This document shows positions 1 through 7,046 of a stretch of 64,000 bases of DNA, one piece after another. Every line of letters starts with the position of its first letter. Position 1 is the first letter of the stretch. The translations under genes were made by a program, and so were the position numbers. The notes beneath the pieces are model-generated. The model was not told the DNA's origin. It did not search any database and saw only the letters and a program-made list of their open reading frames with translations. Origin of the DNA: Cyclobacteriaceae bacterium (GTDB taxonomy: Bacteria > Bacteroidota > Bacteroidia > Cytophagales > Cyclobacteriaceae); assembly GCA_019638235.1 (NCBI GenBank), contig JAHBUE010000001.1, positions 186,001 through 250,000 of the forward strand, in the 5' to 3' direction.

Positions 1-650
1 TTCACGGCCACCTCAACGCGAAGCGGAAATCTGTTTCCCTGGTATGCAACTTTATTATAGACTAAATTCTTTATCATCAGGTCGGCACGGGGTGTAGTAT
101 CGCCCACACCAACGGTGTACACCGGAAAAGCATAGTTGCCGTAAGCAGGAGATAATCCTGTATTGTAAATACCATCCGATACAAACAATGTTCCCGCAAC
201 ATTGCGACCTTCATACCGGTTGGTGATTGCGCGCAATGCTTCGTGCACATTTGTAGCAGGCGCCTCAAATGCTTTATCAAAACCATCACCCGATAAATTC
301 ATTACTACCGCTTCATACCCTTTATCGGCCAAAGCCGACTGCAAGTGATGCACCTTATCTTCCAATTGATTGCGCACAACCGAATCGGTTGATTCTTTCA
401 CCGATAAGGAATTATCCTGAAGCAAAACAAACACAGGCTTTTCATAGGTGTTCTGCGCATGACGGATTATCGGGCCGAGCAGAAAAAAAGTAAGCAGAAA
501 CACCGTAACGGCACGCACCACGAACAAGGCGCGGTTCAATCCGATTCCCCACGGATGTTTGCTCGTGTAGAGTAACCAGGCGTAACCAACACCGGCTACA
601 AGGCACAGCAACATAAACCCCGGTGACGACTCAAAAACAATGTGCTTCAT
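1..650 (-). CDS. VWA-domain membrane protein, 3' part outside the window
   Basis: The frame opens with ATG at 648-650 and runs leftwards out of the window, giving 216 residues. Two hydrophobic segments lie near the N-terminus (about residues 12-27 and 41-60), followed by an extracytoplasmic part that begins FVLLQDNSLSV. The DNSLS motif fits the DxSxS metal-ion-dependent adhesion site of von Willebrand factor A domains, and a later LFVSDG fits the conserved Asp strand. Bacteroidetes carry such membrane-anchored VWA proteins of unknown partner. It reads in the same direction as rarA, with 22 bp between them, so co-transcription downstream of rarA is likely. Domain assignment is inferred from motifs; function is unknown. 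Confidence 0.75.
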   Translation of the reverse strand, partial: MKHIVFESSPGFMLLCLVAGVGYAWLLYTSKHPWGIGLNRALFVVRAVTVFLLTFFLLGPIIRHAQNTYEKPVFVLLQDNSLSVKESTDSVVRNQLEDKVHHLQSALADKGYEAVVMNLSGDGFDKAFEAPATNVHEALRAITNRYEGRNVAGTLFVSDGIYNTGLSPAYGNYAFPVYTVGVGDTTPRADLMIKNLVYNKVAYQGNRFPLRVEVAV

Positions 651-672
651 TACAATCCGTTATGTTCTTAAT

Positions 673-1944
673 TCAATACCCATACTTTTCCTTCCACAAT
701 GCACGCAGGTATTTTCTCAACTCTTCTTCGCGTGCATTGTTGCCCGGCTCATAAAATTTTGTTCCTTTTATTTTATCCGGAAGAAACTCCATATTTACAA
801 AATTGCCTTCATAGCTATGCGCATACTGATAGCCCTTTCCATACCCCAGTTCTTTCATCAGTTTTGTGGGGGCGTTTCTCACGGCCAATGGCACAGGCAA
901 ATCTCCGGTTTCGCGCACCTTTTGCAACGCTTCTTCTATGGCCATGTAGCTGGCATTGCTTTTTGGCGAACTGGCCAGATAAACGGCACACTGCGCCAGG
1001 ATAATCCGCGCTTCCGGGTAACCGATAACATTCACAGCCTGAAAAGCATTCGTAGCCATTACCAACGCAGTCGGGTTTGCGTTGCCTATATCTTCCGAAG
1101 CCAGTATAACCATTCTGCGGGCAATGAACTTTACATCTTCTCCGCCCTCAACCATTCGGGCGAGATAATAAATAGCCGCATTAGGGTCGCTGCCGCGGAT
1201 GGATTTTATAAATGCAGAAATAATATCGTAGTGCTGTTCGCCACTTTTATCATAAATGGCAATTTTCTTTTGCGCTACATTGGTAGCAAGTTCATCGGTA
1301 ATGACCACCTTGCCGGAAGGTTCAGAGTCAACCACTAATTCCAGCAGGTTCAATACCTTTCGGGCATCGCCACCAGAAAGTTGAAACAATGCGTTGCTCT
1401 CTTTTAATTCAACATCGCGTTGCTTTAATTGTACATCATGCACTAATGCGTGATGCACCATTCTAAGCAAATCTTTCTCGTTAAGCGCCTTGAGCGTATA
1501 TACCTGGCATCGCGAAAGCAAGGCAGAGTTTACTTCAAACGATGGGTTTTCGGTTGTGGCTCCGATTAATGTAATCACACCTTTTTCAACAGCGCCCAGC
1601 AGCGCATCTTGTTGCGATTTATTAAACCGGTGAATTTCATCAATAAACAAAATTGACTTACCCGATAGTCGCGCTTTTTCAATCACTTCACGAACATCTT
1701 TCACACCGGCACTAACGGCACTTAACGTATAGAAAGGTTTCTTTACTTCATGGGCAATAATATTGGCAATGGTTGTTTTGCCTACACCCGGTGGGCCCCA
1801 CAAAATCATAGAGGGAATATTTCCTAACTGAATCGCCTTGCGGATAATACCATTAGGGCCAACGAGGTGCTCCTGCCCTACCAGGTCATCTAAGGCCGAT
1901 GGCCGCATACGTTCCGCTAAAGGTTGGTTTGCCTGAAAAATCAT
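673..1944 (-). CDS. rarA: Replication-associated recombination protein A (AAA+ ATPase)
   Basis: A 423-aa protein of normal family length. The Walker A motif GPPGVGKTT is at about residues 50-58, Walker B ILFIDEIHRF at about 98-107, and sensor GATTENPSF follows, which is the RarA/MgsA/WRNIP1 signature. The C-terminal half holds the tetramerisation region (DPNAAIYYLARMVEGGED and following). RarA acts at stalled replication forks and interacts with SSB and the clamp-loader system. Its ATG at 1942-1944 overlaps by one base the stop of the upstream DUF3667 gene (TAATGA arrangement), which suggests translational coupling. Family assignment is certain from sequence; the fork-rescue role is from known homologues. 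Confidence 0.96.
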   Translation of the reverse strand: MIFQANQPLAERMRPSALDDLVGQEHLVGPNGIIRKAIQLGNIPSMILWGPPGVGKTTIANIIAHEVKKPFYTLSAVSAGVKDVREVIEKARLSGKSILFIDEIHRFNKSQQDALLGAVEKGVITLIGATTENPSFEVNSALLSRCQVYTLKALNEKDLLRMVHHALVHDVQLKQRDVELKESNALFQLSGGDARKVLNLLELVVDSEPSGKVVITDELATNVAQKKIAIYDKSGEQHYDIISAFIKSIRGSDPNAAIYYLARMVEGGEDVKFIARRMVILASEDIGNANPTALVMATNAFQAVNVIGYPEARIILAQCAVYLASSPKSNASYMAIEEALQKVRETGDLPVPLAVRNAPTKLMKELGYGKGYQYAHSYEGNFVNMEFLPDKIKGTKFYEPGNNAREEELRKYLRALWKEKYGY

Positions 1945-2963
1945 TACAGCAATATTAACGTTACCAGCGCATTAATTACGAATCCAAAAACAATACAGAA
2001 GAAAAATATCCACGTAAGTAAAAGAAATTTAACGATTGTTTTAAACCGCGATTGTCCGTATACCCTGCGCATGGATTTGTAGAGGTAGAAGTTGACATAC
2101 AGGAAAATGAACAGGTTAATCCATTCAAGCCAACTTACCAGGGAAAATAACAAGCTAAATATTCCTGCCAGGAAAAGAAAGTCGTAAAAGAACACGGTGA
2201 ACACAAGATGCTCTGAATAGTAAAAATCTCTTCGGACATAAAGCAGTTTTAATATAAGCGCAAAGATGGGTAGCAGAAAGAAAACCATCTTGGGCAGGTT
2301 GGCTTGCATGTTTTCGCCAAAACTTTTCCAGATTGTTTTTTCATCCCATCCGCGTTGTTGTTTCAGGGTAATGAGTTTCTTCTTGAAGTAGCGTTCAATG
2401 CTTCCGTCACGTTTTTCCAGTGATTTGATCCTTTCAAGAGAATCGTATTCTTCAAGTGTTTTCGGATCGTAGTTTTCGCCCGGAACAGGGTTTCGGTAAA
2501 CGCTGCTGTTCGTACTCAGCGAGTCGAAAAAAGCTTTCTTTTCCTCACGGGTCATTTCCCTTCCGTTTTCCGTCAGGTTTATTTTGTCTTCATTGGGAAC
2601 AAGCGTAAAAATCAAAAAGAGAATAAAACTCAGAAACACATACATACGGGCCGGGTGGTAATGCCGCTCGCGTCTGCCTGCGTTATAATCAAGAATGAGA
2701 ATGCCCGGCCTGAGCACTAAGCTGGCAAAGGTTTTAAAAAACTTCGACTCGAAACTGAAAAACGAGCTGATGAAATTCAATGAAAGATCACTTACTGCCT
2801 GCCTGCGCGGCAGATCTTTTTGCCCGCATTGCGAACAGAACTTACCGGTAAGTGGCGCTCCGCAATTAAGACAGTTCGGGTTCCCGGCAGTGTTGGCTCG
2901 TTGCTCACTATCTACTATTGCTTCGGATACCGGTAATGATTTGCCTAATTCGTTCATGTTCAA
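1944..2963 (-). CDS. DUF3667 zinc-ribbon membrane protein
   Basis: A 339-aa protein. Near residues 33-50 it has a CxxC...CxxC zinc ribbon (CLNCGAPLTGKFCSQCGQ), then the DUF3667 core with FFKTFASLVLRPG and the RRERHYHPARMYVF stretch leading into the first membrane segment. Four or more hydrophobic segments fill the C-terminal half. DUF3667 proteins are common in Bacteroidetes and their role is not known; the soluble zinc ribbon probably faces the cytoplasm. The gene overlaps rarA by one base. The start is ATG at 2961-2963; further upstream is the divergent tRNA promoter region. Nothing in the sequence links it to RarA function beyond operon position. Confidence 0.85.
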   Translation of the reverse strand: MNMNELGKSLPVSEAIVDSEQRANTAGNPNCLNCGAPLTGKFCSQCGQKDLPRRQAVSDLSLNFISSFFSFESKFFKTFASLVLRPGILILDYNAGRRERHYHPARMYVFLSFILFLIFTLVPNEDKINLTENGREMTREEKKAFFDSLSTNSSVYRNPVPGENYDPKTLEEYDSLERIKSLEKRDGSIERYFKKKLITLKQQRGWDEKTIWKSFGENMQANLPKMVFFLLPIFALILKLLYVRRDFYYSEHLVFTVFFYDFLFLAGIFSLLFSLVSWLEWINLFIFLYVNFYLYKSMRRVYGQSRFKTIVKFLLLTWIFFFCIVFGFVINALVTLILL

Positions 2964-3020
2964 AATATAATGTTGAAAATTACGAAATCAATTGTGTGTT
3001 TAACCCGTGTTTGATTTTGA

Positions 3021-3052
3021 TTTGGTTATTACCCCCGCAAACTCTATTTTTG
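3021..3052 (+). promoter_or_regulatory. Bacteroidetes-type promoter of tRNA-fMet
   Basis: TTTG at 3021-3024 (-33) and TATTTTTG at 3045-3052 (exact TAnnTTTG -7) are 20 bp apart, and the tRNA begins 10 bp after the -7 element. Spacing and sequence match the known Bacteroidetes primary sigma factor consensus. Confidence 0.75.
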
Positions 3053-3062
3053 TGCTCCAAAT

Positions 3063-3135
<73 letters not shown>

Positions 3136-3145
3136 CTAACCTGAA

Positions 3146-3176
3146 AGCGACCCCATTAAATGGGGTCGCTTTTTTT
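3146..3176 (+). terminator. Intrinsic terminator after tRNA-fMet
   Basis: An 11-bp perfect stem (3146-3156 with 3160-3170, TAA loop, GC-rich) is followed by a run of seven T ending at 3176. The next base is the A of the GIY-YIG start codon, so the terminator occupies the whole place where a ribosome binding site would be. Confidence 0.85.
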
Positions 3177-3434
3177 ATGACTTATCATGTTTACGTTCTT
3201 TTCTCTGAAGCTTTTGATAAAATTTACGTAGGCTTTACTTCAGACCTTGAGGCAAGATTAGCTTCTCATAATTATCTCGCAAAAAAGGGATGGACAATAA
3301 AGTTCAGACCTTGGGTGCTTATTTACTCTGAAAAGTTTGAAGACAAAAGTAGGGCTTTGAAACGTGAGCGCGAACTAAAGTCCGCCAGAGGAAGGGTGTT
3401 TATTCGGGAATTGATAGCGAGTGGGACCAAATAA
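3177..3434 (+). CDS. Small GIY-YIG family endonuclease
   Basis: An 85-aa single-domain protein of normal size for the UvrC/URI-like GIY-YIG group. It shows the paired strands HVYVL and KIYVGFT (the GIY...YIG core), the catalytic Arg context LEARLASHN, and the metal-binding Glu in KRERELKSARG. Start choice: the frame stays open upstream through the tRNA, but that extension merely translates tRNA sequence, so ATG 3177 is preferred. There is no visible ribosome binding site because a terminator lies immediately upstream. It sits between an intact tRNA-fMet and a duplicated tRNA 3' end, an arrangement expected of a small element that targets the tRNA. The actual substrate is unknown. Confidence 0.88.
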   Translation: MTYHVYVLFSEAFDKIYVGFTSDLEARLASHNYLAKKGWTIKFRPWVLIYSEKFEDKSRALKRERELKSARGRVFIRELIASGTK

Positions 3435-3435
3435 A

Positions 3436-3491
3436 TGGGCTCATATCCGCCAGTTGGCGGACACAGGTTCGAGTCCTGTCCCCGCTACTAA
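3436..3491 (+). repeat. Partial duplicate of tRNA-fMet with an inserted palindrome
   Basis: Positions 3436-3445 repeat tRNA bases 3090-3099 (anticodon arm and CAT), and 3462-3491 repeat 3110-3139 (T arm, acceptor 3' strand and flank). In between, ten tRNA bases are replaced by a 16-nt perfect palindrome, TCCGCCAGTTGGCGGA (3446-3461). The copy lacks acceptor 5' strand and D arm and cannot be a functional tRNA. Confidence 0.85.
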
Positions 3492-3521
3492 AACTCCCGA
3501 TTTAATTCGCCAGGGTTTTTC

Positions 3522-3529
3522 TATTTTTG
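3522..3529 (+). promoter_or_regulatory. -7 promoter element of era
   Basis: TATTTTTG matches TAnnTTTG exactly and ends only 9 nt before the era ATG, so transcription would begin within a few bases of the start codon. No convincing -33 element was seen. Confidence 0.55.
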
Positions 3530-3538
3530 CACAAAAGC

Positions 3539-4423
3539 ATGTCATCCAAATTCTTTAAGTCCGGTTTTGTAAGCATTGTGGGCAAGCCCAATGTGGGTAA
3601 ATCTACCCTGATGAACAGGCTGGTGGGCGAGCAGCTTTCCATTGCCACGCCAAAAGCGCAAACTACACGGCACCGCATTATGGGCATTTTAAATGGCGAA
3701 AGCTACCAGGTTGTGTATTCTGATACGCCTGGCATTCTCGAACCCAAATATGCCCTGCACGAAGCCATGATGAATTTCGTAAAGGTTTCGTTGGATGATG
3801 CCGATTTGATTTTATTGGTGGTGGCGCTGGAGGATAAATATGAGCCCGAACTGTTCGACCGGTTTAAGCGAATACAAACTCCGGTGCTGTTAATCATTAA
3901 TAAAATTGATTTAGCCAAAGGTTCGCAGGTGCTTGATAAATCCAACTACTGGAAAGAACACCTGCCCAATCTTTCAAACATACTTCCGGTTTCGGCAACT
4001 ACGGGCGAAAACATCGGGTTGTTAATGGAAACTATTATCCTGAATATGCCGGAGCATCCGCCCTACTTTCCGCAAGACGAACTGTCGGATAAAACGGAAC
4101 GCTTCTTTGCAGGAGAAATAATACGGGAGAAAATATTTATGAACTTAGAGCAGGAAGTTCCATACAGTACAGAAGTTGCCATTACTGAATTTTCGGAAAC
4201 GGATGATATAATAAAAATGCGGGCCGAAATTTATGTGGAGCGCGACTCGCAAAAAGGAATTATTATCGGCAAAGGCGGCAGTATGCTGAAAAAATTAGGC
4301 ACACAATCGCGGCAAGCTATGGAAGCATTCTTCAACAAAAAGGTATTTTTGGAAACGCATGTGAAAGTGGCCGACAACTGGAGAAAACAAAAAGATAAAT
4401 TAAAAAGGTTTGGATACATGTAG
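3539..4423 (+). CDS. era: GTPase Era
   Basis: A 294-aa protein of standard Era length. N-terminal G domain: G1 GKPNVGKST, G2 with TTRHRIMG, G3 DTPG, G4 NKID. C-terminal KH domain has GKGGSMLKKLG, which binds the 3' end of 16S rRNA during 30S maturation. ATG 3539 is preferred over TTG 3527 because the protein then begins MSSKFFKSGF just before the G domain and because the -7 element lies at 3522-3529. The next gene is der, another ribosome-assembly GTPase, in the same direction. The stop codon at 4421-4423 forms the left end of an inverted repeat. Confidence 0.97.
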   Translation: MSSKFFKSGFVSIVGKPNVGKSTLMNRLVGEQLSIATPKAQTTRHRIMGILNGESYQVVYSDTPGILEPKYALHEAMMNFVKVSLDDADLILLVVALEDKYEPELFDRFKRIQTPVLLIINKIDLAKGSQVLDKSNYWKEHLPNLSNILPVSATTGENIGLLMETIILNMPEHPPYFPQDELSDKTERFFAGEIIREKIFMNLEQEVPYSTEVAITEFSETDDIIKMRAEIYVERDSQKGIIIGKGGSMLKKLGTQSRQAMEAFFNKKVFLETHVKVADNWRKQKDKLKRFGYM

Positions 4424-4503
4424 GTGTTAGGACTTGGGAATTAGGTTTTCGGTTCTAAACATTGAGCAAGTCCTAACACCCAAGTCCTAAATCCTAACAC
4501 CTA
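4421..4503 (+). repeat. TAGGTGTTAGG-type inverted repeat between era and der
   Basis: TAGGTGTTAGGA at 4421-4432 (its first three bases are the era stop) is the reverse complement of 4492-4503. Further degenerate copies of the TCCTAACACC / AAGTCCTAA theme fill the space between. A similar text occurs at 28082-28135. It looks like an interspersed intergenic repeat and could form a long imperfect hairpin. Confidence 0.6.
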
Positions 4504-4518
4504 AGTCCTGATAAAAAA

Positions 4519-5826
4519 ATGGCAAACATTGTAGCGATAGTAGGAAGACCCAACGTTGGTAAGTCAACCTTGTTTAACCGGTTGATTGAAAAACGGCAGG
4601 CGATTATGGATGATATTCCGGGGGTAACACGCGACCGCCATTACGGCTATGCCGAATGGACGGGGCGTTACTTTACCGTGATTGATACGGGGGGTTACGT
4701 TACCGGGTCGGAAGATAAATTTGAATCGGAGATTAGGAAGCAGGTGGCTATGGCCATTGACGAATCTACCGCAGTAATTTTTGTTGTTGATTGTAAAGAC
4801 GGGCTAACCGGTTTCGATAAAGATTTCGCCAACGTTATCCGCGCATCGAAGAAGCCCGTTTTTATCGCAGCCAACAAAGCCGACACGCCTGAAAAATCAA
4901 CGCATGCACTTGAATTTTATGAATTAGGTATGGGTGAAGTTTACCCGATATCGGCAGAAAACGGAAGTGGAACAGGTGAGCTGTTGGATGAGCTTGTAAA
5001 CGTATTTCCCAGCGAAGGCATTGAAGACCCTAATGCCGGTATTCCAAAAATCTCCATCCTGGGAAGACCAAATGTTGGTAAGTCATCGTTGCTGAATGCG
5101 CTATTAGGAACAGAAAGAAGTATTGTTACCGATGAAGCCGGAACCACACGCGATGCCATACATAGTCATTATAAAATGTATGGAAAAAATTTCATCCTGA
5201 TTGATACGGCCGGAATCCGCAAGAAAAGCAAGGTTCGTGAAGATGTTGAGTTTTACTCCGTGCTCCGGTCATTACGTGCGCTGGAAGAAAGCGATGTGTG
5301 TATTGTAGTGTTGGATGCCGAACGGAAAATTGAATCGCAAGATGTAAATATCATCAGCCTTGCCCAGCGGCAGGGGAAAGGCATGGTGATTATGGTAAAT
5401 AAGTGGGACTTGGTAGAGAAAGACTCCAAAACAGCAGATACCTTTAAACGGGAAATTTTGGAGAAATTAGCTCCGATCGACTATATCCCCATCATTTTCT
5501 CCTCGGCTTTAAACAAACAGCGCATTTTTCAGGTCATCGAGAAGGCCGTTCAGGTGTATGAGAACAAAACCAAGAAAATCCCTACCTCAACGCTGAATGA
5601 TACCTTGCTACCCGAAATCGAGCGATACCCGCCTGCCGCGATAAAAGGTAAATTTATCCAGATAAAGTACATTACGCAGGTAAATGCCCGATTTCCATCG
5701 ATTGCGTTCTTTTGCAACCTGCCACAGTACATTCAGCCCGCTTACGAGCGTTATTTGGAGAATAAAATCCGTGAACACTTTGATTTTGAAGGTGTCCCGG
5801 TGCGATTAATCTTCAGAAAGAAATAA
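4519..5826 (+). CDS. der: GTPase Der (EngA), double G domain
   Basis: A 435-aa protein of normal Der length with two tandem G domains: GRPNVGKST at about residues 9-16 and GRPNVGKSS at about 182-190, each followed by TTRD (switch I), DTGG or DTAG (G3) and NKxD (G4). A C-terminal KH-like domain follows. Der is essential for 50S subunit assembly. The ATG at 4519 is preceded by an A-rich stretch typical of Bacteroidetes initiation regions. It lies 95 bp after era with a repeat in between, so the two genes may be read separately or together. Confidence 0.97.
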   Translation: MANIVAIVGRPNVGKSTLFNRLIEKRQAIMDDIPGVTRDRHYGYAEWTGRYFTVIDTGGYVTGSEDKFESEIRKQVAMAIDESTAVIFVVDCKDGLTGFDKDFANVIRASKKPVFIAANKADTPEKSTHALEFYELGMGEVYPISAENGSGTGELLDELVNVFPSEGIEDPNAGIPKISILGRPNVGKSSLLNALLGTERSIVTDEAGTTRDAIHSHYKMYGKNFILIDTAGIRKKSKVREDVEFYSVLRSLRALEESDVCIVVLDAERKIESQDVNIISLAQRQGKGMVIMVNKWDLVEKDSKTADTFKREILEKLAPIDYIPIIFSSALNKQRIFQVIEKAVQVYENKTKKIPTSTLNDTLLPEIERYPPAAIKGKFIQIKYITQVNARFPSIAFFCNLPQYIQPAYERYLENKIREHFDFEGVPVRLIFRKK

Positions 5827-5863
5827 AAAACTTACACGCTTAGTGTTAAAAATCAGATCGTTG

Positions 5864-5871
5864 TATATTTG
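5864..5871 (+). promoter_or_regulatory. -7 promoter element of the acidic lipoprotein gene
   Basis: TATATTTG is an exact TAnnTTTG match, 30 bp upstream of the ATG at 5902. With the terminator at 6121-6149 it defines a likely monocistronic unit. Confidence 0.65.
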
Positions 5872-5901
5872 CACCTTATTAAAAACAAAAACCTGTAAAC
5901 T

Positions 5902-6096
5902 ATGAAAAAATTAATCGCATTGTTAGCTGTATGCGGTTTCGCATTTGCGTTTGTAGCTTGTGGCGGCCAGAAGGCTGAAGAAGCTGCAACCACGCCTGAA
6001 ACTGAAGAAGTTGCTCCTGCACCTGAAGAGGAAGTTGAAGCTGATTCTACTGAAGAAGAAGTTGAAGCTGAAACTGATTCTACTGACGCTGAATAA
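5902..6096 (+). CDS. Small, highly acidic lipoprotein
   Basis: A 64-aa protein: signal sequence MKKLIALLAVCGFAFAFVAC with a lipobox ending in Cys20, then a mature part made almost only of Glu, Ala, Thr, Pro, Val, Asp and Ser, with tandem EEVEA / DSTEEE motifs. No globular domain is expected; it is a disordered polyanion tethered to a membrane. Its own -7 element upstream and a strong terminator downstream suggest abundant independent expression. Similar small acidic lipoproteins occur in other Cytophagales, but I know no assigned function; cation binding or charge shielding at the envelope is speculation. Confidence 0.85.
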   Translation: MKKLIALLAVCGFAFAFVACGGQKAEEAATTPETEEVAPAPEEEVEADSTEEEVEAETDSTDAE

Positions 6097-6120
6097 GCAA
6101 CAGTAAAACCGCATGTAAAG

Positions 6121-6149
6121 AGGCTTTAGAAAATCTAAAGCCTTTTTTT
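6121..6149 (+). terminator. Intrinsic terminator after the acidic lipoprotein gene
   Basis: A 9-bp perfect stem AGGCTTTAG / CTAAAGCCT (6121-6129 with 6135-6143) is followed by a T-run to 6149. Confidence 0.85.
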
Positions 6150-6170
6150 ATTTTCGCCCGATTACATTTC

Positions 6171-6800
6171 ATGAACGAAGAACAGGTTTTATCCATACTA
6201 TCACGTCACATTCCAGCGCAAGCTGTTGCCTATTGCTTTTCGCTTTGGAAAGAAAAACCCTTCCGGTTGCATATAACCAAAAGCCGGCAAACCAAAATTG
6301 GCGATTTCACTTGTAAGCCTGGCGAGCCGGTTCGCATTACGGTAAATGAAGACCTGAACCCATACTTGTTTCTGATTACCTACATTCATGAAGTTGCGCA
6401 TCATCATGTCCATCAGCAAGTGGGCAATCGTGTTGAGCCACATGGAACTTACTGGCAACAAACATTCAAACAAATATTGCAACCCGTTCTTACAACAGAA
6501 ATTTTTCCCGAAAGGGTTTTTGCCTTGCTCACCAGCCACATGGAGCAACCTATGGCCAGCACCTTTGCCGATGTAGCACTAACCCAGGTGTTGCGCGAAC
6601 ACGACCGGAATGCACACCTCCACATTGTACTTTCATCGTTAACCGAAGGAAGCATCTTTCAACTTAATGGTCGCACATTTAAAAAAGGAAAATTAAGGCG
6701 CACGCGCTTTCTTTGTGCTGAAGTAAAATCAAAACGACAATACTTAGTTCCGGCAGAAGCTTTGGTAAACAACGTGCAACTAAGTTTTGAATTGGTGTGA
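6171..6800 (+). CDS. SprT-like zinc metalloprotease domain protein
   Basis: A 209-aa protein. The active-site helix is YIHEVAHHHVHQQ at about residues 72-84, with HExxH zinc ligands and a further His-rich turn typical of SprT/Spartan-like domains. The preceding segment with ITVNEDLNPYLFLITYIHE fits the family. The C-terminal part (about 150-209) carries basic strands (FKKGKLRRTRFLC) that may bind nucleic acid. Eukaryotic Spartan cleaves DNA-protein crosslinks; the role of the bacterial SprT-like proteins is not established. It lies alone, after a terminator and before a repeat-rich spacer. Confidence 0.85.
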   Translation: MNEEQVLSILSRHIPAQAVAYCFSLWKEKPFRLHITKSRQTKIGDFTCKPGEPVRITVNEDLNPYLFLITYIHEVAHHHVHQQVGNRVEPHGTYWQQTFKQILQPVLTTEIFPERVFALLTSHMEQPMASTFADVALTQVLREHDRNAHLHIVLSSLTEGSIFQLNGRTFKKGKLRRTRFLCAEVKSKRQYLVPAEALVNNVQLSFELV

Positions 6801-6863
6801 TTAAAAAATATGACTATCCGCATGCAGTCCTAATTAATGAAACGAAAGCGTGCTGCTTTGTTG

Positions 6864-6977
6864 ACCTCTCCCCCAATAATGATTCTGCAAATTATACAAA
6901 GGCGTTGTCCCCCTCTCCCGTGGGAGAGGGGGGACGGATATTTCAGTAAAGTCTCAAATCTCTGTTGGGGGTGAGGT
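6864..6977. repeat. Nested inverted-repeat element in a 246-bp spacer
   Basis: The outer arms ACCTCTCCCCCAA (6864-6876) and TTGGGGGTGAGGT (6965-6977) pair with one mismatch. Inside, 6907-6919 and 6922-6935 form a GC-rich hairpin (CCCTCTCCC / GGGAGAGGG). Two nested palindromes without a gene suggest a MITE-like or REP-like sequence. It separates two convergent genes and could also act as a bidirectional terminator-like structure, though no T-run is seen. Confidence 0.55.
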
Positions 6978-7046
6978 TAAACGCTGTAAGTTTAAAACAT
7001 CCTAATTTTAGGATTTAAAGCGGATACCCCTCATATTAAGGCATCT

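Larger units (their letters stand above)
3140..3491 (+). mobile_element. Putative tRNA-fMet-targeting mini-element carrying a GIY-YIG nuclease
   Basis: The interval from the end of the tRNA to the end of a second tRNA 3' segment is bounded by a 30-bp perfect direct repeat (3110-3139 and 3462-3491). It contains only a terminator, the GIY-YIG gene and the partial tRNA copy. This is the footprint left by elements that insert at tRNA 3' ends and restore the gene. No integrase is present, so the mechanism is unproven; a homing-endonuclease-like duplication is the alternative. Confidence 0.55.

Noticed and set aside
640..1338. Long open frame on the plus strand opposite rarA
   Set aside because: It lies wholly antisense to the clear rarA gene and its product has no protein-like pattern.
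2799..2813. REP-like palindrome CTGCCTGCGCGGCAG inside the DUF3667 gene
   Set aside because: Only a 5-bp stem and within coding sequence; chance cannot be excluded.
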